A stretch of DNA of 64,000 nt from an uncultured Alistipes sp. Lineage in GTDB: Bacteria > Bacteroidota > Bacteroidia > Bacteroidales > Rikenellaceae. This document shows positions 26,194 through 34,892 of this stretch, in pieces (the first letter of the stretch is position 1; each line of letters opens with the position of its first letter). The stretch lies in contig NZ_OZ007039.1 in assembly GCF_963931675.1 (NCBI RefSeq), positions 1,025,657-1,089,656 on the forward strand, in the 5' to 3' direction. Both the position numbers and the translations under genes were made by a program. Under the pieces are notes generated by a model, which ran no database searches, was not told the origin of the DNA, and saw only the letters and a list, made by a program, of their open reading frames with translations.

Positions 26194-28716
26194 ATGCAAA
26201 TCACCCGGAAACTCCTTTTCATCGCCACTGCGGCGACCATGACGGCCTGCGGAAATGCAATCGAGCAGACCGACACCTCGCTTTCGACCGCCGTGCGGCC
26301 CTCCGCCGTACCGCTCGTCACCGTGGACCCCTACTTCTCGGTGTGGTCCGCCACCGACCGACTCAACGAATCGCCCACCCGGCACTGGACCGGCAAGGAC
26401 CAGCCCCTGACCGGTGCAATCCGCGTCGACGGAACCACCTATCGGATCATCGGACTCGAAAACCCGAAACTCGAAACCATCCTCCCGACCATCGCCCTGG
26501 AGCCCTGGTCGGCACGCTACGTCATCGACCGCAAACCCGCCGGAGCCTGGACCTCGCCCGATTACGACGACTCCGCCTGGCAAACCGGCCCCGGAGCCTT
26601 CGGATCGCCCGAAATGCCCAAAATCGGGACCGAATGGCAGGGTGACAACCGCGACATCTGGGTGCGCCGCACCTTCCAGCTCGACCGCGATCTCTCGGCC
26701 GAGGATCTCCTCCTCGAATATTCGCACGACGACGTCTTCGAACTCTACGTCAACGGCGTCGAGGTCGCCAATACCGGCAACACCTGGGAGAGCTATATCC
26801 GCAAACCGCTCCCGGCCGAAGCCGCCGCCACGCTCAAACCCGGAACGGTCACCATCGCCGCACACTGCCACAACACCGTAGGCGGCGCCTACGTCGATTT
26901 CGGGCTCTTCCGCAAGATCCCCTACGAAGGTTTCGGACAGGTCGCCGAGCAGAAGTCCGTCAGCGTACTCCCCACCCGGACCGTCTACACGTTCCTCTGC
27001 GGAGGGGTCGAGGTCGAGGTGATCTTCACCGCACCGCTCCTGATGGACGACCTCGCCCTGCTCTCCCGGCCGGTGAACTACCTCACCTGGCAGGTCCGTG
27101 CCGTCGATGAGGCCGAGCATGACGTACAGCTCTACCTCGAAGCCACGCCGCAGTTTGCCGTCGACGACCTGAGCCAGCCCGTCGTCTCCGAAACCGGAAG
27201 CGGGGAAGGCATCGACTTCGTGCGCACGGGAACCGTCGAGCAGAACATCCTCGGCAAAAAGGGCGACAACGTCCGCATCGACTGGGGATACTTCTACCTC
27301 GCAACCCCTTCGGGCAAGGGTAAAATCGCCCTGGCAGACTACTACGACTCGAAGGAGGCCTTCACCGCCTCGGGAACCCTTCCCGAAGGAGCGCAGAGCA
27401 TCCGGACCGAAAACATGCTCAAGGAGCCCGTCGCCCTGGCCTATGCCAATGACCTCGGAAAGGTCGGTGCGGATGCTGTCTGCGACTACGTCCTGCTCGG
27501 ATACGACGACCTCTATTCGATCCAGTACTTCGGCGAGAACCTCCGACCCTACTGGAACCGCACGGGCGAAAACGACATCCGCCGCGAGCTGAAGGCCGCC
27601 GCAGATACCTACAACGCAACGCTCGACCGTTGCGAGACGTTCGACCGCGAGATGATGCAGGCCACGGAAGAGGCCGGCGGCCGCTCCTACGCCGAACTCT
27701 GCGCCCTGGCCTACCGGCAGGCCATCGCCGCCCACAAACTCGTGGAGTCGCCCCAGGGCGAGCTGCTGTGGCTCTCCAAGGAGAACTTCTCCAACGGTTC
27801 GATCGGAACCGTGGACATCTCCTATCCCTCGGCCCCGCTCTTCCTGCTCTACAACCCCGAACTTGTGAAGGGGATGCTCAACCACATCTTCTACTACAGC
27901 GAGAGCGGCAAGTGGACCAAGCCCTTCGCCGCGCACGACGTCGGGACCTATCCCCTGGCCAACGGACAGACCTACGGCGGCGACATGCCCGTCGAAGAGA
28001 GCGGCAACATGCTCGTACTGACGGCCGCCATCGCCGCCGTCGAGGGGAATGCCGAATACGCCCGGAAGCACTGGGAGACGTTGACCGTCTGGAAGGACTA
28101 CCTGCTCGAACACGGGCTCGACCCCGCCAACCAGCTCTGCACGGACGACTTCGCAGGCCACTTCGCCCACAACACGAACCTCTCCATCAAGGCCATCATG
28201 GGCATCGCCTCCTACGGAATGCTGGCCGAAATGCTCGGCGACCAGGCCCTGGCCGACGAGTCGTTCGCCACGGCCCGCAAAATGGCCGCAAAATGGAAGG
28301 AGATGGCTGCCGACGGCGACCACTACCGCCTGACGTTCGACAAGCCCGGAACCTGGAGCCAGAAGTACAACCTCGTCTGGGACAAACTGCTCGGACTGGA
28401 GATTTTCGACCCCGAGATCGCCCGGACCGAACTCGCCTACTACCACACGAAGCAGAACACCTACGGACTCCCGCTCGACAACCGCCGGACCTATACCAAA
28501 ACCGACTGGATCATGTGGACCGCCACCCTCTCGGACACGCCCGGCGAATTCGAACAGTTCATCGAGCCCGTCTACCGCTTCATGAACGAGACCACCGACC
28601 GCGTCCCGATGTCCGACTGGGTCTACACCGACACCCCGCGACAGGCGGGATTCCAGGCCCGTTCCGTCGTCGGAGGATACTTCATCAAGATGCTCGAAGG
28701 AAAACTCGACCGATAG
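26194..28716 (+). CDS. Glutaminase-A-like protein (DUF4965/DUF5127/DUF1793 family)
   Basis: 840 residues; lipoprotein signal TAC (Cys19). It starts with a short DUF4964-like segment (VTVDPYFSVWSATDRLNESPTRHWTGKDQPLTG is typical in outline). A galactose-binding-type beta-sandwich follows (about 120-235; WVRRTFQLD and ELYVNGVEVANTG). The remainder is the DUF5127, DUF4965 and DUF1793 alpha/alpha-toroid region. Members are annotated as glutaminase A by homology to a fungal enzyme, but many sit in PULs and probably act on glycans. The real reaction is unknown. It is the last gene before a strong terminator. Confidence 0.82.
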   Translation: MQITRKLLFIATAATMTACGNAIEQTDTSLSTAVRPSAVPLVTVDPYFSVWSATDRLNESPTRHWTGKDQPLTGAIRVDGTTYRIIGLENPKLETILPTIALEPWSARYVIDRKPAGAWTSPDYDDSAWQTGPGAFGSPEMPKIGTEWQGDNRDIWVRRTFQLDRDLSAEDLLLEYSHDDVFELYVNGVEVANTGNTWESYIRKPLPAEAAATLKPGTVTIAAHCHNTVGGAYVDFGLFRKIPYEGFGQVAEQKSVSVLPTRTVYTFLCGGVEVEVIFTAPLLMDDLALLSRPVNYLTWQVRAVDEAEHDVQLYLEATPQFAVDDLSQPVVSETGSGEGIDFVRTGTVEQNILGKKGDNVRIDWGYFYLATPSGKGKIALADYYDSKEAFTASGTLPEGAQSIRTENMLKEPVALAYANDLGKVGADAVCDYVLLGYDDLYSIQYFGENLRPYWNRTGENDIRRELKAAADTYNATLDRCETFDREMMQATEEAGGRSYAELCALAYRQAIAAHKLVESPQGELLWLSKENFSNGSIGTVDISYPSAPLFLLYNPELVKGMLNHIFYYSESGKWTKPFAAHDVGTYPLANGQTYGGDMPVEESGNMLVLTAAIAAVEGNAEYARKHWETLTVWKDYLLEHGLDPANQLCTDDFAGHFAHNTNLSIKAIMGIASYGMLAEMLGDQALADESFATARKMAAKWKEMAADGDHYRLTFDKPGTWSQKYNLVWDKLLGLEIFDPEIARTELAYYHTKQNTYGLPLDNRRTYTKTDWIMWTATLSDTPGEFEQFIEPVYRFMNETTDRVPMSDWVYTDTPRQAGFQARSVVGGYFIKMLEGKLDR

Positions 28717-28739
28717 GCGGCCCCTCCACCCGAAAACAG

Positions 28740-28773
28740 ACGGCGGTCCGGAGAAATTCCGGACCGCCGTTTT
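28740..28773. terminator. Intrinsic terminator between PUL 1 and the convergent GH2 gene
   Basis: Perfect 13-bp stem (28740-28752 with 28758-28770), 5-nt loop, then TTT. It lies 23 bp after the last PUL gene and 20 bp from the end of the convergent GH2 gene, so it may serve both strands. Confidence 0.85.
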
Positions 28774-28793
28774 ACGGAAAGAAAAAGGTCTCC

Positions 28794-30641
28794 CTATTCG
28801 TCGAGCGAATGGCAGATCCGCGTGTTGATCGCCCGGATCCGCTCGGGCTCCACCTTCATCACCTTGCGGTCGTAGGTCATCAGTCCGTTGACCTCAATCT
28901 CCACGTCGGTCGTCTGCGTGTAGACCGCCGCCGAGAAGCCGTTCGGAATGAGTCTCGAAAGGATCTCCGCATAACGTTCGTATTCGTCGGTCACGGCCTT
29001 CGGGGAGTCGAAACGCACGTAGCCCCAGTTCCGGTCGGGCTCCCACAGGTGATCCTCCAGCACCAGACCGATACCGCCGTATTCGCCCAGCACCGTAGGC
29101 CGGTTGTGGTCGTAGAGGTAGAGCTCCGGAGCCGGATAGTTGTGCAGGTCGAGCAGATCGCCCGTCAGGTAGTGGTTGCCGCCGCTGGCCGGGTTCACCA
29201 GCCGCGTAGGATCGTAGGCCTTGGTCCACTCGGCGATCTCCACGGTCTTGAACTGTCCCCACGCCTCGTTGAAGGGCACCCATACACCGATCGAGGGGAA
29301 CGAATAGAGGCAGTCGATGATCTCCCGCCACTCCTTGCGGTAATACTGCTCCGAAAGCGGCGAACGATGTTTCTCCTCTCCCGTGAAGTAATTCCTGCTC
29401 TGCCACTGCGGCATTCGGTCGGCCTGGTCGCCGCTCGGCATGTCCTGCCAGACGATCATTCCCAGGCGGTCACAATGCCAGTACCAGCGGGCCGGTTCCA
29501 CCTTGATGTGCTTGCGGATCATGTTATAGCCCAACTCCTTGGTCTTCACCACATCGAAGGCCAGCGCCTCGTCCGTCGGTGCCGTATAGAGCCCGTCGGG
29601 CCACCAGCCCTGGTCCAGCGGTCCGAACTGGAACAGCGGGCGGTTGTTGAGCAGCAGGCGCATGACGCCCGAACGGTCGCGGCCCGTCGAGAACTTCCGC
29701 ATCGCCGCATAGCTCCGAACCTCGTCCAGCGTGCGGCCGTTGCGCACCAGCGCAATGCTCATATCGTAAAGGAACGGCGAATCGGGGCTCCAGAGTTTCG
29801 GCTCCGGGAGGTGGAGTTCCGCCGGAGCGCCGCTCAGCGCCTCAGTCTCGGCAACCGCGGTCTCCCCGTCGAAGAGCCGGACCACCACTCGGTCACCGGG
29901 CTGCGCCCCGCAAAGGTCGGTCTCGACCCGGAAGAGTTTCCGATCGAGGTCGGGCGTCGTCTTCACGCCGCGCACATACTGCTGCGGGACCGCTTCGAGC
30001 CACACCGTCTGCCAGATACCCGTCACCGGCGTATACCAGATCCCCGCGGGGTTGTTGACCTGCTTGCCGCGCGGCTGGGGTCCTTCGTCCGTGGGATCCC
30101 AGACCCGGACCCGCAACGTGTTGTCACCCTTTTTCAGCGCTTCGGTGATGTCGAATTCGAAGGGGGTGAAGCCGCCCGTATGCGTCCCGACGCTCACGCC
30201 GTTGACCCACACGTCGGCCCGCCAGTCCACGGCCCCGAAGTGGAGCAGCACCCGCTTCCCGGACCATTTCGGCGAAACCGCGAACGTGCGTTCGTACCAC
30301 AACTCCTGGCGGGCGCCCACCCGGCGTCCGACGCCCGAGAGCGACGACTCCGCGGCAAACGGAACCAGAATCTCACCCTCCCACGCCGCAGGCTGCTCAC
30401 CCAACGGCAGGATGGCGTAGTTCCAGAGTCCGTTCAGATTCTGCCAATCGCCGCGCACCAGCTGCGGCCGCGGATATTCCGGCAATACGTGCTCTGGATC
30501 GAGCTGTTCGCTCCATACCGTACGGATCCGTTCGCCGGCCGGCTGCCACTGGGCCAGACCCGGCATCGCCGACAACAGAGCGGCGGCGGGAAAAAGCAGG
30601 CGCACGGCCCGCTTCAAATTGGGCATCAATTTGTCAATCAT
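28794..30641 (-). CDS. GH2 family glycosidase (beta-galactosidase/glucuronidase-like)
   Basis: 615 residues with a signal peptide ending near residue 31 (GLAQ); a start at Met6 is also possible. Domain order is a jelly roll (about 60-220; VWVNGVSVGTHTGGFTPFEFDIT), an Ig-like domain and a TIM barrel. Glu459 in VPFNEAWG is the likely acid/base and Glu520 in VLGEYGG the nucleophile. The length is on the short side, lacking the extra C-terminal domains of LacZ. It is convergent with PUL 1 and has its own promoter, so co-regulation is not shown. The exact beta-glycoside substrate cannot be told from sequence. Confidence 0.9.
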   Translation of the reverse strand: MIDKLMPNLKRAVRLLFPAAALLSAMPGLAQWQPAGERIRTVWSEQLDPEHVLPEYPRPQLVRGDWQNLNGLWNYAILPLGEQPAAWEGEILVPFAAESSLSGVGRRVGARQELWYERTFAVSPKWSGKRVLLHFGAVDWRADVWVNGVSVGTHTGGFTPFEFDITEALKKGDNTLRVRVWDPTDEGPQPRGKQVNNPAGIWYTPVTGIWQTVWLEAVPQQYVRGVKTTPDLDRKLFRVETDLCGAQPGDRVVVRLFDGETAVAETEALSGAPAELHLPEPKLWSPDSPFLYDMSIALVRNGRTLDEVRSYAAMRKFSTGRDRSGVMRLLLNNRPLFQFGPLDQGWWPDGLYTAPTDEALAFDVVKTKELGYNMIRKHIKVEPARWYWHCDRLGMIVWQDMPSGDQADRMPQWQSRNYFTGEEKHRSPLSEQYYRKEWREIIDCLYSFPSIGVWVPFNEAWGQFKTVEIAEWTKAYDPTRLVNPASGGNHYLTGDLLDLHNYPAPELYLYDHNRPTVLGEYGGIGLVLEDHLWEPDRNWGYVRFDSPKAVTDEYERYAEILSRLIPNGFSAAVYTQTTDVEIEVNGLMTYDRKVMKVEPERIRAINTRICHSLDE

Positions 30642-30679
30642 GTCGTTTCTAAGATTTCGATGAATAGTTTATTCTCGTA

Positions 30680-30687
30680 CAAATTTA
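30680..30687 (-). promoter_or_regulatory. Candidate -7 box of the GH2 gene
   Basis: TAAATTTG on the minus strand, 39 bp upstream of the start codon, predicting a leader of about 32 nt. The upstream sequence is T-rich but has no clear -33 TTG. Confidence 0.5.
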
Positions 30688-30848
30688 CAACAAAACCGCG
30701 AAAAACGATAAAAATTTTCCCTCAAGAGATAGCACTTTTTGCTTTTTTCCGAGGATTTTGGCCCCTTCCGGCCGAAGTCCCGGCGAAAGAAAACAATCCC
30801 CGCAACCGGAGAAATGTGACTGATTCACGGAAAGGGGCGAAAAGCAGG

Positions 30849-30879
30849 TTGGAAGTTCCGAAAATTTCGTGTATCTTGT
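30849..30879 (+). promoter_or_regulatory. Candidate promoter of the GNAT gene
   Basis: TTG (30849-30851), a 20-nt spacer, then TATCTTGT (30872-30879), one mismatch from TAnnTTTG. Spacing is right for the Bacteroidetes primary sigma factor. The gene starts 18 bp downstream. Confidence 0.55.
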
Positions 30880-30896
30880 CGCAAAATCGAAAAAAC

Positions 30897-31466
30897 ATGT
30901 CGGAACCAAAACTGCAATTCATACCCTTCCGCTCCCGCCTCGACGAAGCGTGGACCGAAGCCTGGGAACTCTACGAAAACTCCTTCCCGGCCTGCGAACG
31001 CTGGAACGGAAACGATTACGACCGGGCCTTCAGGGACCCGCTCTTCGAGGCCGATGCCATCCGCTGCGACGGCCGTTTCGCCGGGATCCTCTTCCATTGG
31101 CGAGGCGACGGATTTCACTATGTCGAACACCTCGCCGTATCGCCCCTCCTGCGCGGACAGAACATCGGGTCCCGCGCCCTGGCGGCCTTCTGCGAAGGGC
31201 GCCGCGTCATCCTGGAGATCGACCCGCCCGAAGACGAGATCTCGATCCGGCGGCTCCACTTCTACGAACGGCTGGGATTCACCGCCAACCCCCACGAATA
31301 CACCCATCCTTCGTTCCGGCGGCCTTTCCATCCTCACAGACTGGTGCTGATGAGCCGTCCCGGAGCGCTCTCCGACGACGAAGCCCGCCGCTTCGCCGAC
31401 TTCATCCGCGAACGGGTCCTGCGCTACTCCGAGCACGAACATCCCGAGCTCCCGCGCATCGACTGA
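30897..31466 (+). CDS. GNAT family N-acetyltransferase
   Basis: 189 residues. The GNAT core is visible from VEHLAVSPLLRGQNIGSRALAAF (residues about 77-99), whose RGQNIG loop matches the acetyl-CoA-binding motif A. The later FYERLGF segment is typical of motif B. A C-terminal tail of about 40 residues is rich in Arg, Glu and His. ATG 30897 is chosen because a promoter-like sequence ends just upstream. The acceptor substrate is unknown. It is a single-gene unit between divergent GH2 and convergent YeiH genes. Confidence 0.85.
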   Translation: MSEPKLQFIPFRSRLDEAWTEAWELYENSFPACERWNGNDYDRAFRDPLFEADAIRCDGRFAGILFHWRGDGFHYVEHLAVSPLLRGQNIGSRALAAFCEGRRVILEIDPPEDEISIRRLHFYERLGFTANPHEYTHPSFRRPFHPHRLVLMSRPGALSDDEARRFADFIRERVLRYSEHEHPELPRID

Positions 31467-31536
31467 ACCTCCCCGAACGAAAGGGCAAGATTTCGAAACG
31501 GCAGCGTGTCCGGGAAAACGCCGGGAAAACGCCACG

Positions 31537-31576
31537 AAAAAATGCGGTCCGCAGGTTTTCACCCACGGACCGCATT
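31537..31576 (-). terminator. Intrinsic terminator of the YeiH-like gene
   Basis: An 11-bp perfect stem (31541-31551 with 31566-31576), followed on the minus strand by a run of T (31537-31542). It lies 22 bp downstream of the YeiH stop. It may also stop the convergent GNAT transcript. Confidence 0.8.
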
Positions 31577-31598
31577 CGTCATGCCGGCCGTTTCCACC

Positions 31599-32684
31599 CT
31601 ACAACACGCCCACCAGGTATTTCGTCAGGAAGTAACCTCCCACTACCAGCCACACGTAGAGCAATCCGGCCAGCACGAAGGGTTTGGCACCCGCCTGGCG
31701 GAACTTGTCGAGGCTCGTCTCCGTGCCGAGCGCCGTCATGGCCATCGTCAGCATGAAGGTGTCGATATACTCGATCGCGCCGTTGAGCGGGATCTCCCGC
31801 ACGCTCGCCACCCCCAGCAGCGACTGCAGCAGCGAATTGAGGCAGATCACCGCGATAAACCCGAAGGCGAACCACGGAATCGTGATTCGGCTCTTCTCCG
31901 CCCGGGCGTCCTGTGCGGCGGCAACCTCCCGGCGGCGCCGTCCGGCCAGCGCGAAACTCATCACCACCAGCACCGGAGCCAGCATCATCACCCGGATCAT
32001 CTTCGTAATGGTGGCCGTTGCGGCAATACCCAGCGAATCGGTCGGGTCCATGGCGTTGCCCGCCCCGGCGACATGCGCCACCTCGTGCAGCGTGCTGCCC
32101 GTATAGATCGCCACCTCGGTGTCGGTCATGCCGTCGAGCAGCCCCGCGCGATACATCACCGGGTAGAGGAACATCGAGAGCGTCCCGAAGATCACTACCG
32201 TCGAGACGGCAATCGCCGTCTTGTAGCCTTCGCACTTCACCACCGGTTCGGCACCCAGGACGGCGGCAGCTCCGCAGATGGCGCTGCCCGTGGAGGTCAT
32301 CAGCGCCGTATCGCGGTCGATCTTCAGCAGACGCCCCAACAGCACGCCCCCCAGGATCGTGACCGTCACGACCACCAGGTCGACCACTACGGCCGGGATT
32401 CCCACGGCCGCAACCTGCGCCAGCGTCAGCCTGAAACCGTAGAGGATGATGCCCCAGCGCAGCACCTGTTTCGTACAGAACCTGATGCCCGGCACCCACG
32501 TCTCGGGGAGTTTGTTGCGCAGGCTGTTGGCGTAGAGCATTCCCAGCACGATGCCGACGATCAGCGGGCTGAACGAGAGCCGCCTGACGACGGGGATTTC
32601 GGCAATGTAGAAGGCTGCAAAAGAGAAGAGTGCGATCAGAAGAATACCGTGGAGCGTATTGGCCCGGTTGCCTTTTTCCAGCAT
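31599..32684 (-). CDS. yeiH: YeiH-type (UPF0324) putative sulfate/anion exporter
   Basis: 361 residues from ATG 32684 (MLEKGNRAN). A longer in-frame start exists, but this one gives the usual length of the family and a leader of about 23 nt. It has about ten hydrophobic helices, and the family segments STGSAICGAAAVLGAEPVV and GSTLHEVAHVAGAGNAM are present. The family is annotated as putative sulfate exporters, but transport has not been shown for most members. The upstream gene on the same strand is a LysR regulator, an arrangement also seen for E. coli YeiE-YeiH. A dyad array lies in the gap. Confidence 0.9.
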   Translation of the reverse strand: MLEKGNRANTLHGILLIALFSFAAFYIAEIPVVRRLSFSPLIVGIVLGMLYANSLRNKLPETWVPGIRFCTKQVLRWGIILYGFRLTLAQVAAVGIPAVVVDLVVVTVTILGGVLLGRLLKIDRDTALMTSTGSAICGAAAVLGAEPVVKCEGYKTAIAVSTVVIFGTLSMFLYPVMYRAGLLDGMTDTEVAIYTGSTLHEVAHVAGAGNAMDPTDSLGIAATATITKMIRVMMLAPVLVVMSFALAGRRRREVAAAQDARAEKSRITIPWFAFGFIAVICLNSLLQSLLGVASVREIPLNGAIEYIDTFMLTMAMTALGTETSLDKFRQAGAKPFVLAGLLYVWLVVGGYFLTKYLVGVL

Positions 32685-32713
32685 ATCAGAATAACTTTTT
32701 ATTTTCCCGGCCG

Positions 32714-32721
32714 CAAAGATC
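32714..32721 (-). promoter_or_regulatory. Candidate -7 box of the YeiH-like gene
   Basis: GATCTTTG on the minus strand, one mismatch from TAnnTTTG, giving a leader of about 23 nt. A TTG lies 23 nt upstream, longer than usual, which suits an activator-dependent promoter. Confidence 0.4.
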
Positions 32722-32753
32722 GCACCTTTTCCCGAAATACGGAACAAAAAATC

Positions 32754-32778
32754 GTTATACGAAATAACCACAGGTTAT
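32754..32778. promoter_or_regulatory. Candidate LysR-type operator with three half-sites
   Basis: Three half-sites in a row: GTTAT (32754-32758), ATAACC (32764-32769) and GGTTAT (32773-32778). The last two form a perfect 15-bp dyad that satisfies the LysR T-N11-A rule. The array lies upstream of the YeiH -7 box at about -47 to -71, the usual position for LysR activation, and next to the LysR gene. Confidence 0.6.
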
Positions 32779-32787
32779 AGCACAGCC

Positions 32788-33675
32788 TCAGAACCCGACC
32801 CGGACGAAATCCAGGAACTGACGCACCAGACGCGCCGGATGCGCCTCGTTGTGCACGAAGACAAAGTCCCGCAACAGGGTCAAGCCCTCCAGATCCACGA
32901 TCCGCAGGGCCCCGCTGCGCAGTTCGTCGACCACCGAGAAGGCCGAAACGATCGCCATCGCGTCGCTGTGGCGCACGAAACCCTTGATCCCCTCCGTCGA
33001 ACCGAGCCGCAGCACGACATTCAGCTGCGAAAGGCGGATTCCACGGTCGGCCAGCGCCGCGATGATCACCTCCAACGTTCCGGAACCGTTCTCGCGCAGC
33101 ACCAGCGGGATCCGGCACAACGCTTCGGGCGTTACCGACTCCGTACGGGCGTACTTCCCGCCCGGGCGCGCCACCAGCACCAGTTCGTCGGCCCGGAACG
33201 GTGTGTAGTGAAGTCCCTGGCGGCGGCTGACGCTCTCGACCAGCCCCAAGTCGATGGCATGGTCGCCCAACGCCTGCTCGACCTGCCCGCTGTTGCCCGA
33301 GAGCAGCGAAACCCGCACTTTCGGAAAACGCGTCGTGAAACGCGCCAGAATCGGCGGCAGCAGGTACTGCGCAATGGTCGTACTGGCCCCGAGGCGCAGT
33401 TCGCCCTCGGTCTGGCCCGTGCAGAGGCTCATTTCGTACTCCAGGCGGCGGTAGTCGTCGGCCACACGTTCGGCCGATGCGAGCAGCGTGCGCCCCGCCT
33501 CGGTCAGCTCCAGACGGCTGCCCCGACGCGTAAACAATTGCACCCCATAGCGGGATTCCAGCTCTCCGACGTGTTTGCTGACGGCCGGTTGCGAGATGCA
33601 GAGCTGCTCGGCCGTGCGCGTGAAACTCAGCGTGCGCGCCGCCGTGATGAAGACCCGAAGCCGGAAATCGTCCAT
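32788..33675 (-). CDS. LysR-family transcriptional regulator (YeiE/CysL-like)
   Basis: 295 residues. The N-terminal winged HTH (1-60) has the classical LysR helix FTRTAEQLCISQPAVSKHVGELE. The rest is the two-lobed effector-binding domain (about 90-290). It starts 5 bp after the NrnA stop and ends 103 bp before the YeiH start, so it may be co-transcribed with nrnA while controlling yeiH from the intervening operator. The effector is unknown; sulfur metabolites are plausible by analogy with the family. Confidence 0.9.
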   Translation of the reverse strand: MDDFRLRVFITAARTLSFTRTAEQLCISQPAVSKHVGELESRYGVQLFTRRGSRLELTEAGRTLLASAERVADDYRRLEYEMSLCTGQTEGELRLGASTTIAQYLLPPILARFTTRFPKVRVSLLSGNSGQVEQALGDHAIDLGLVESVSRRQGLHYTPFRADELVLVARPGGKYARTESVTPEALCRIPLVLRENGSGTLEVIIAALADRGIRLSQLNVVLRLGSTEGIKGFVRHSDAMAIVSAFSVVDELRSGALRIVDLEGLTLLRDFVFVHNEAHPARLVRQFLDFVRVGF

Positions 33676-33680
33676 GATGC

Positions 33681-34712
33681 TCAGCCCAGATGCCCTTCGG
33701 CCGCGAACTCCGCAACGGAACGCACGTAATGGTCGATGGTCTCCTGCATCGAGACGAACGACTTCCCGCCCGCGGCGTTCTTGTGCCCGCCTCCGTTGAA
33801 GTATCTGCGGGCGAAGAGGTTCACATCCACATCGCCGCGCGAACGCAGCGACACACGGATGAACTTGCGGTGGGCCAGGAACATCGCCGACATCTTGACC
33901 TTCCTGATCGTCAGGGCATAGTTCACGAAACCCTCGCTGTCGCCCTGCTGGAACTGGAAACGGCGCATCTCACGCTCCAGCAGCGACATGTAGGCCACGG
34001 TCCCGTCCTGGATCAACTCCATCTTGCGGTTGATGGCGTAACCGAACAGCCGCGCACGGCCTTCGGTATAGGCGTTGTAGACGCGGTTGTGGATGTCGGG
34101 GATCCGGACCCCCTTCTCGACCAGCACCGCCACGGCCCGGAACAGCTCCGGCGTGAGGAACGAAAAGGCGAAGTTGCCCGTATCGGTCATCATCCCGACG
34201 TAGAGCAGTTCGCCCATGCGCTGCGTGATGGCATCCGTGCCGCACAGCGCCTCGACGATGCTGTAGACCAGGAAGCAGGTGCTCGACGAATCGGGGTGCG
34301 AAAAGGCCAGGTCGAAACCCTTGTCTGGCGACAGGTGGTGGTCGATCAGCACCCGCACGGCCGTCGTATTGGCCTCGATCGTCTCGCTGAGATTTTCGAG
34401 CCGCGAAACGGCATTGAAATCGAGGCAGAAGAAAATGTCGGCCTCGGAAACGGCACGAGCCGCACGCCCTTCGGTGTCGGTCTTGAAGACCACGACCTCC
34501 TCGATGCCGGGCATCCAGTCGAGGAAATAGGGGTATTTGTTCGGTACGATGCACGTCACCGCATGTCCCATTCCGCGGAGCACCTCGGCCCAGGCGAGGG
34601 AGGATCCGACGGCATCCCCGTCGGGATTGGTATGGGAGAGGATGACGATACGCTGTGCGGGGCGGGCAAGCAGTTCCCGCAGGCGTTCGATATGATCTTT
34701 CGACAATTCCAT
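33681..34712 (-). CDS. nrnA: DHH/DHHA1 phosphoesterase (NrnA-like nanoRNase / pAp phosphatase)
   Basis: 343 residues from ATG 34712 (MELSKDHIE). Starts at 34727 or further upstream are less likely because the predicted transcription start lies near 34733. The DHH domain shows SHTNPDGDAVGS, then DFN and VLIDHHLSPD. The C-terminal DHHA1 domain ends with GGGHKNAAGG. Members degrade short oligoribonucleotides and dephosphorylate 3',5'-pAp, a by-product of sulfate assimilation. That gives a loose thematic link with the downstream LysR-YeiH pair (inference). Confidence 0.9.
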   Translation of the reverse strand: MELSKDHIERLRELLARPAQRIVILSHTNPDGDAVGSSLAWAEVLRGMGHAVTCIVPNKYPYFLDWMPGIEEVVVFKTDTEGRAARAVSEADIFFCLDFNAVSRLENLSETIEANTTAVRVLIDHHLSPDKGFDLAFSHPDSSSTCFLVYSIVEALCGTDAITQRMGELLYVGMMTDTGNFAFSFLTPELFRAVAVLVEKGVRIPDIHNRVYNAYTEGRARLFGYAINRKMELIQDGTVAYMSLLEREMRRFQFQQGDSEGFVNYALTIRKVKMSAMFLAHRKFIRVSLRSRGDVDVNLFARRYFNGGGHKNAAGGKSFVSMQETIDHYVRSVAEFAAEGHLG

Positions 34713-34739
34713 CGGCTGACTTCGCATTGGTGGACCCGG

Positions 34740-34769
34740 CAAAGATACAAAAAAAGAGGGAGATCGCAA
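34740..34769 (-). promoter_or_regulatory. Promoter of nrnA
   Basis: On the minus strand TTG (34767-34769), a 19-nt spacer, and TATCTTTG (34740-34747). Both elements and spacing match the Bacteroidetes consensus. It is one of the clearest promoters in the window. Confidence 0.75.
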
Positions 34770-34892
34770 ACCGGCAGCCGGCAGGCCTCCGGCGAATGGT
34801 TCCCCGGGGATTCACGGGTCCTGGTCGCGGCGGCCGACACCGGAGTTCCGGCACCTTCCCCGGCGGCCGCATCCCCCCCTCTCTCGAAAAAT

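Noticed and set aside
26176..28446. 756-codon frame opposite the glutaminase-like gene
   Set aside because: Composition-driven antisense frame; the plus strand has a lipoprotein signal and family domains.
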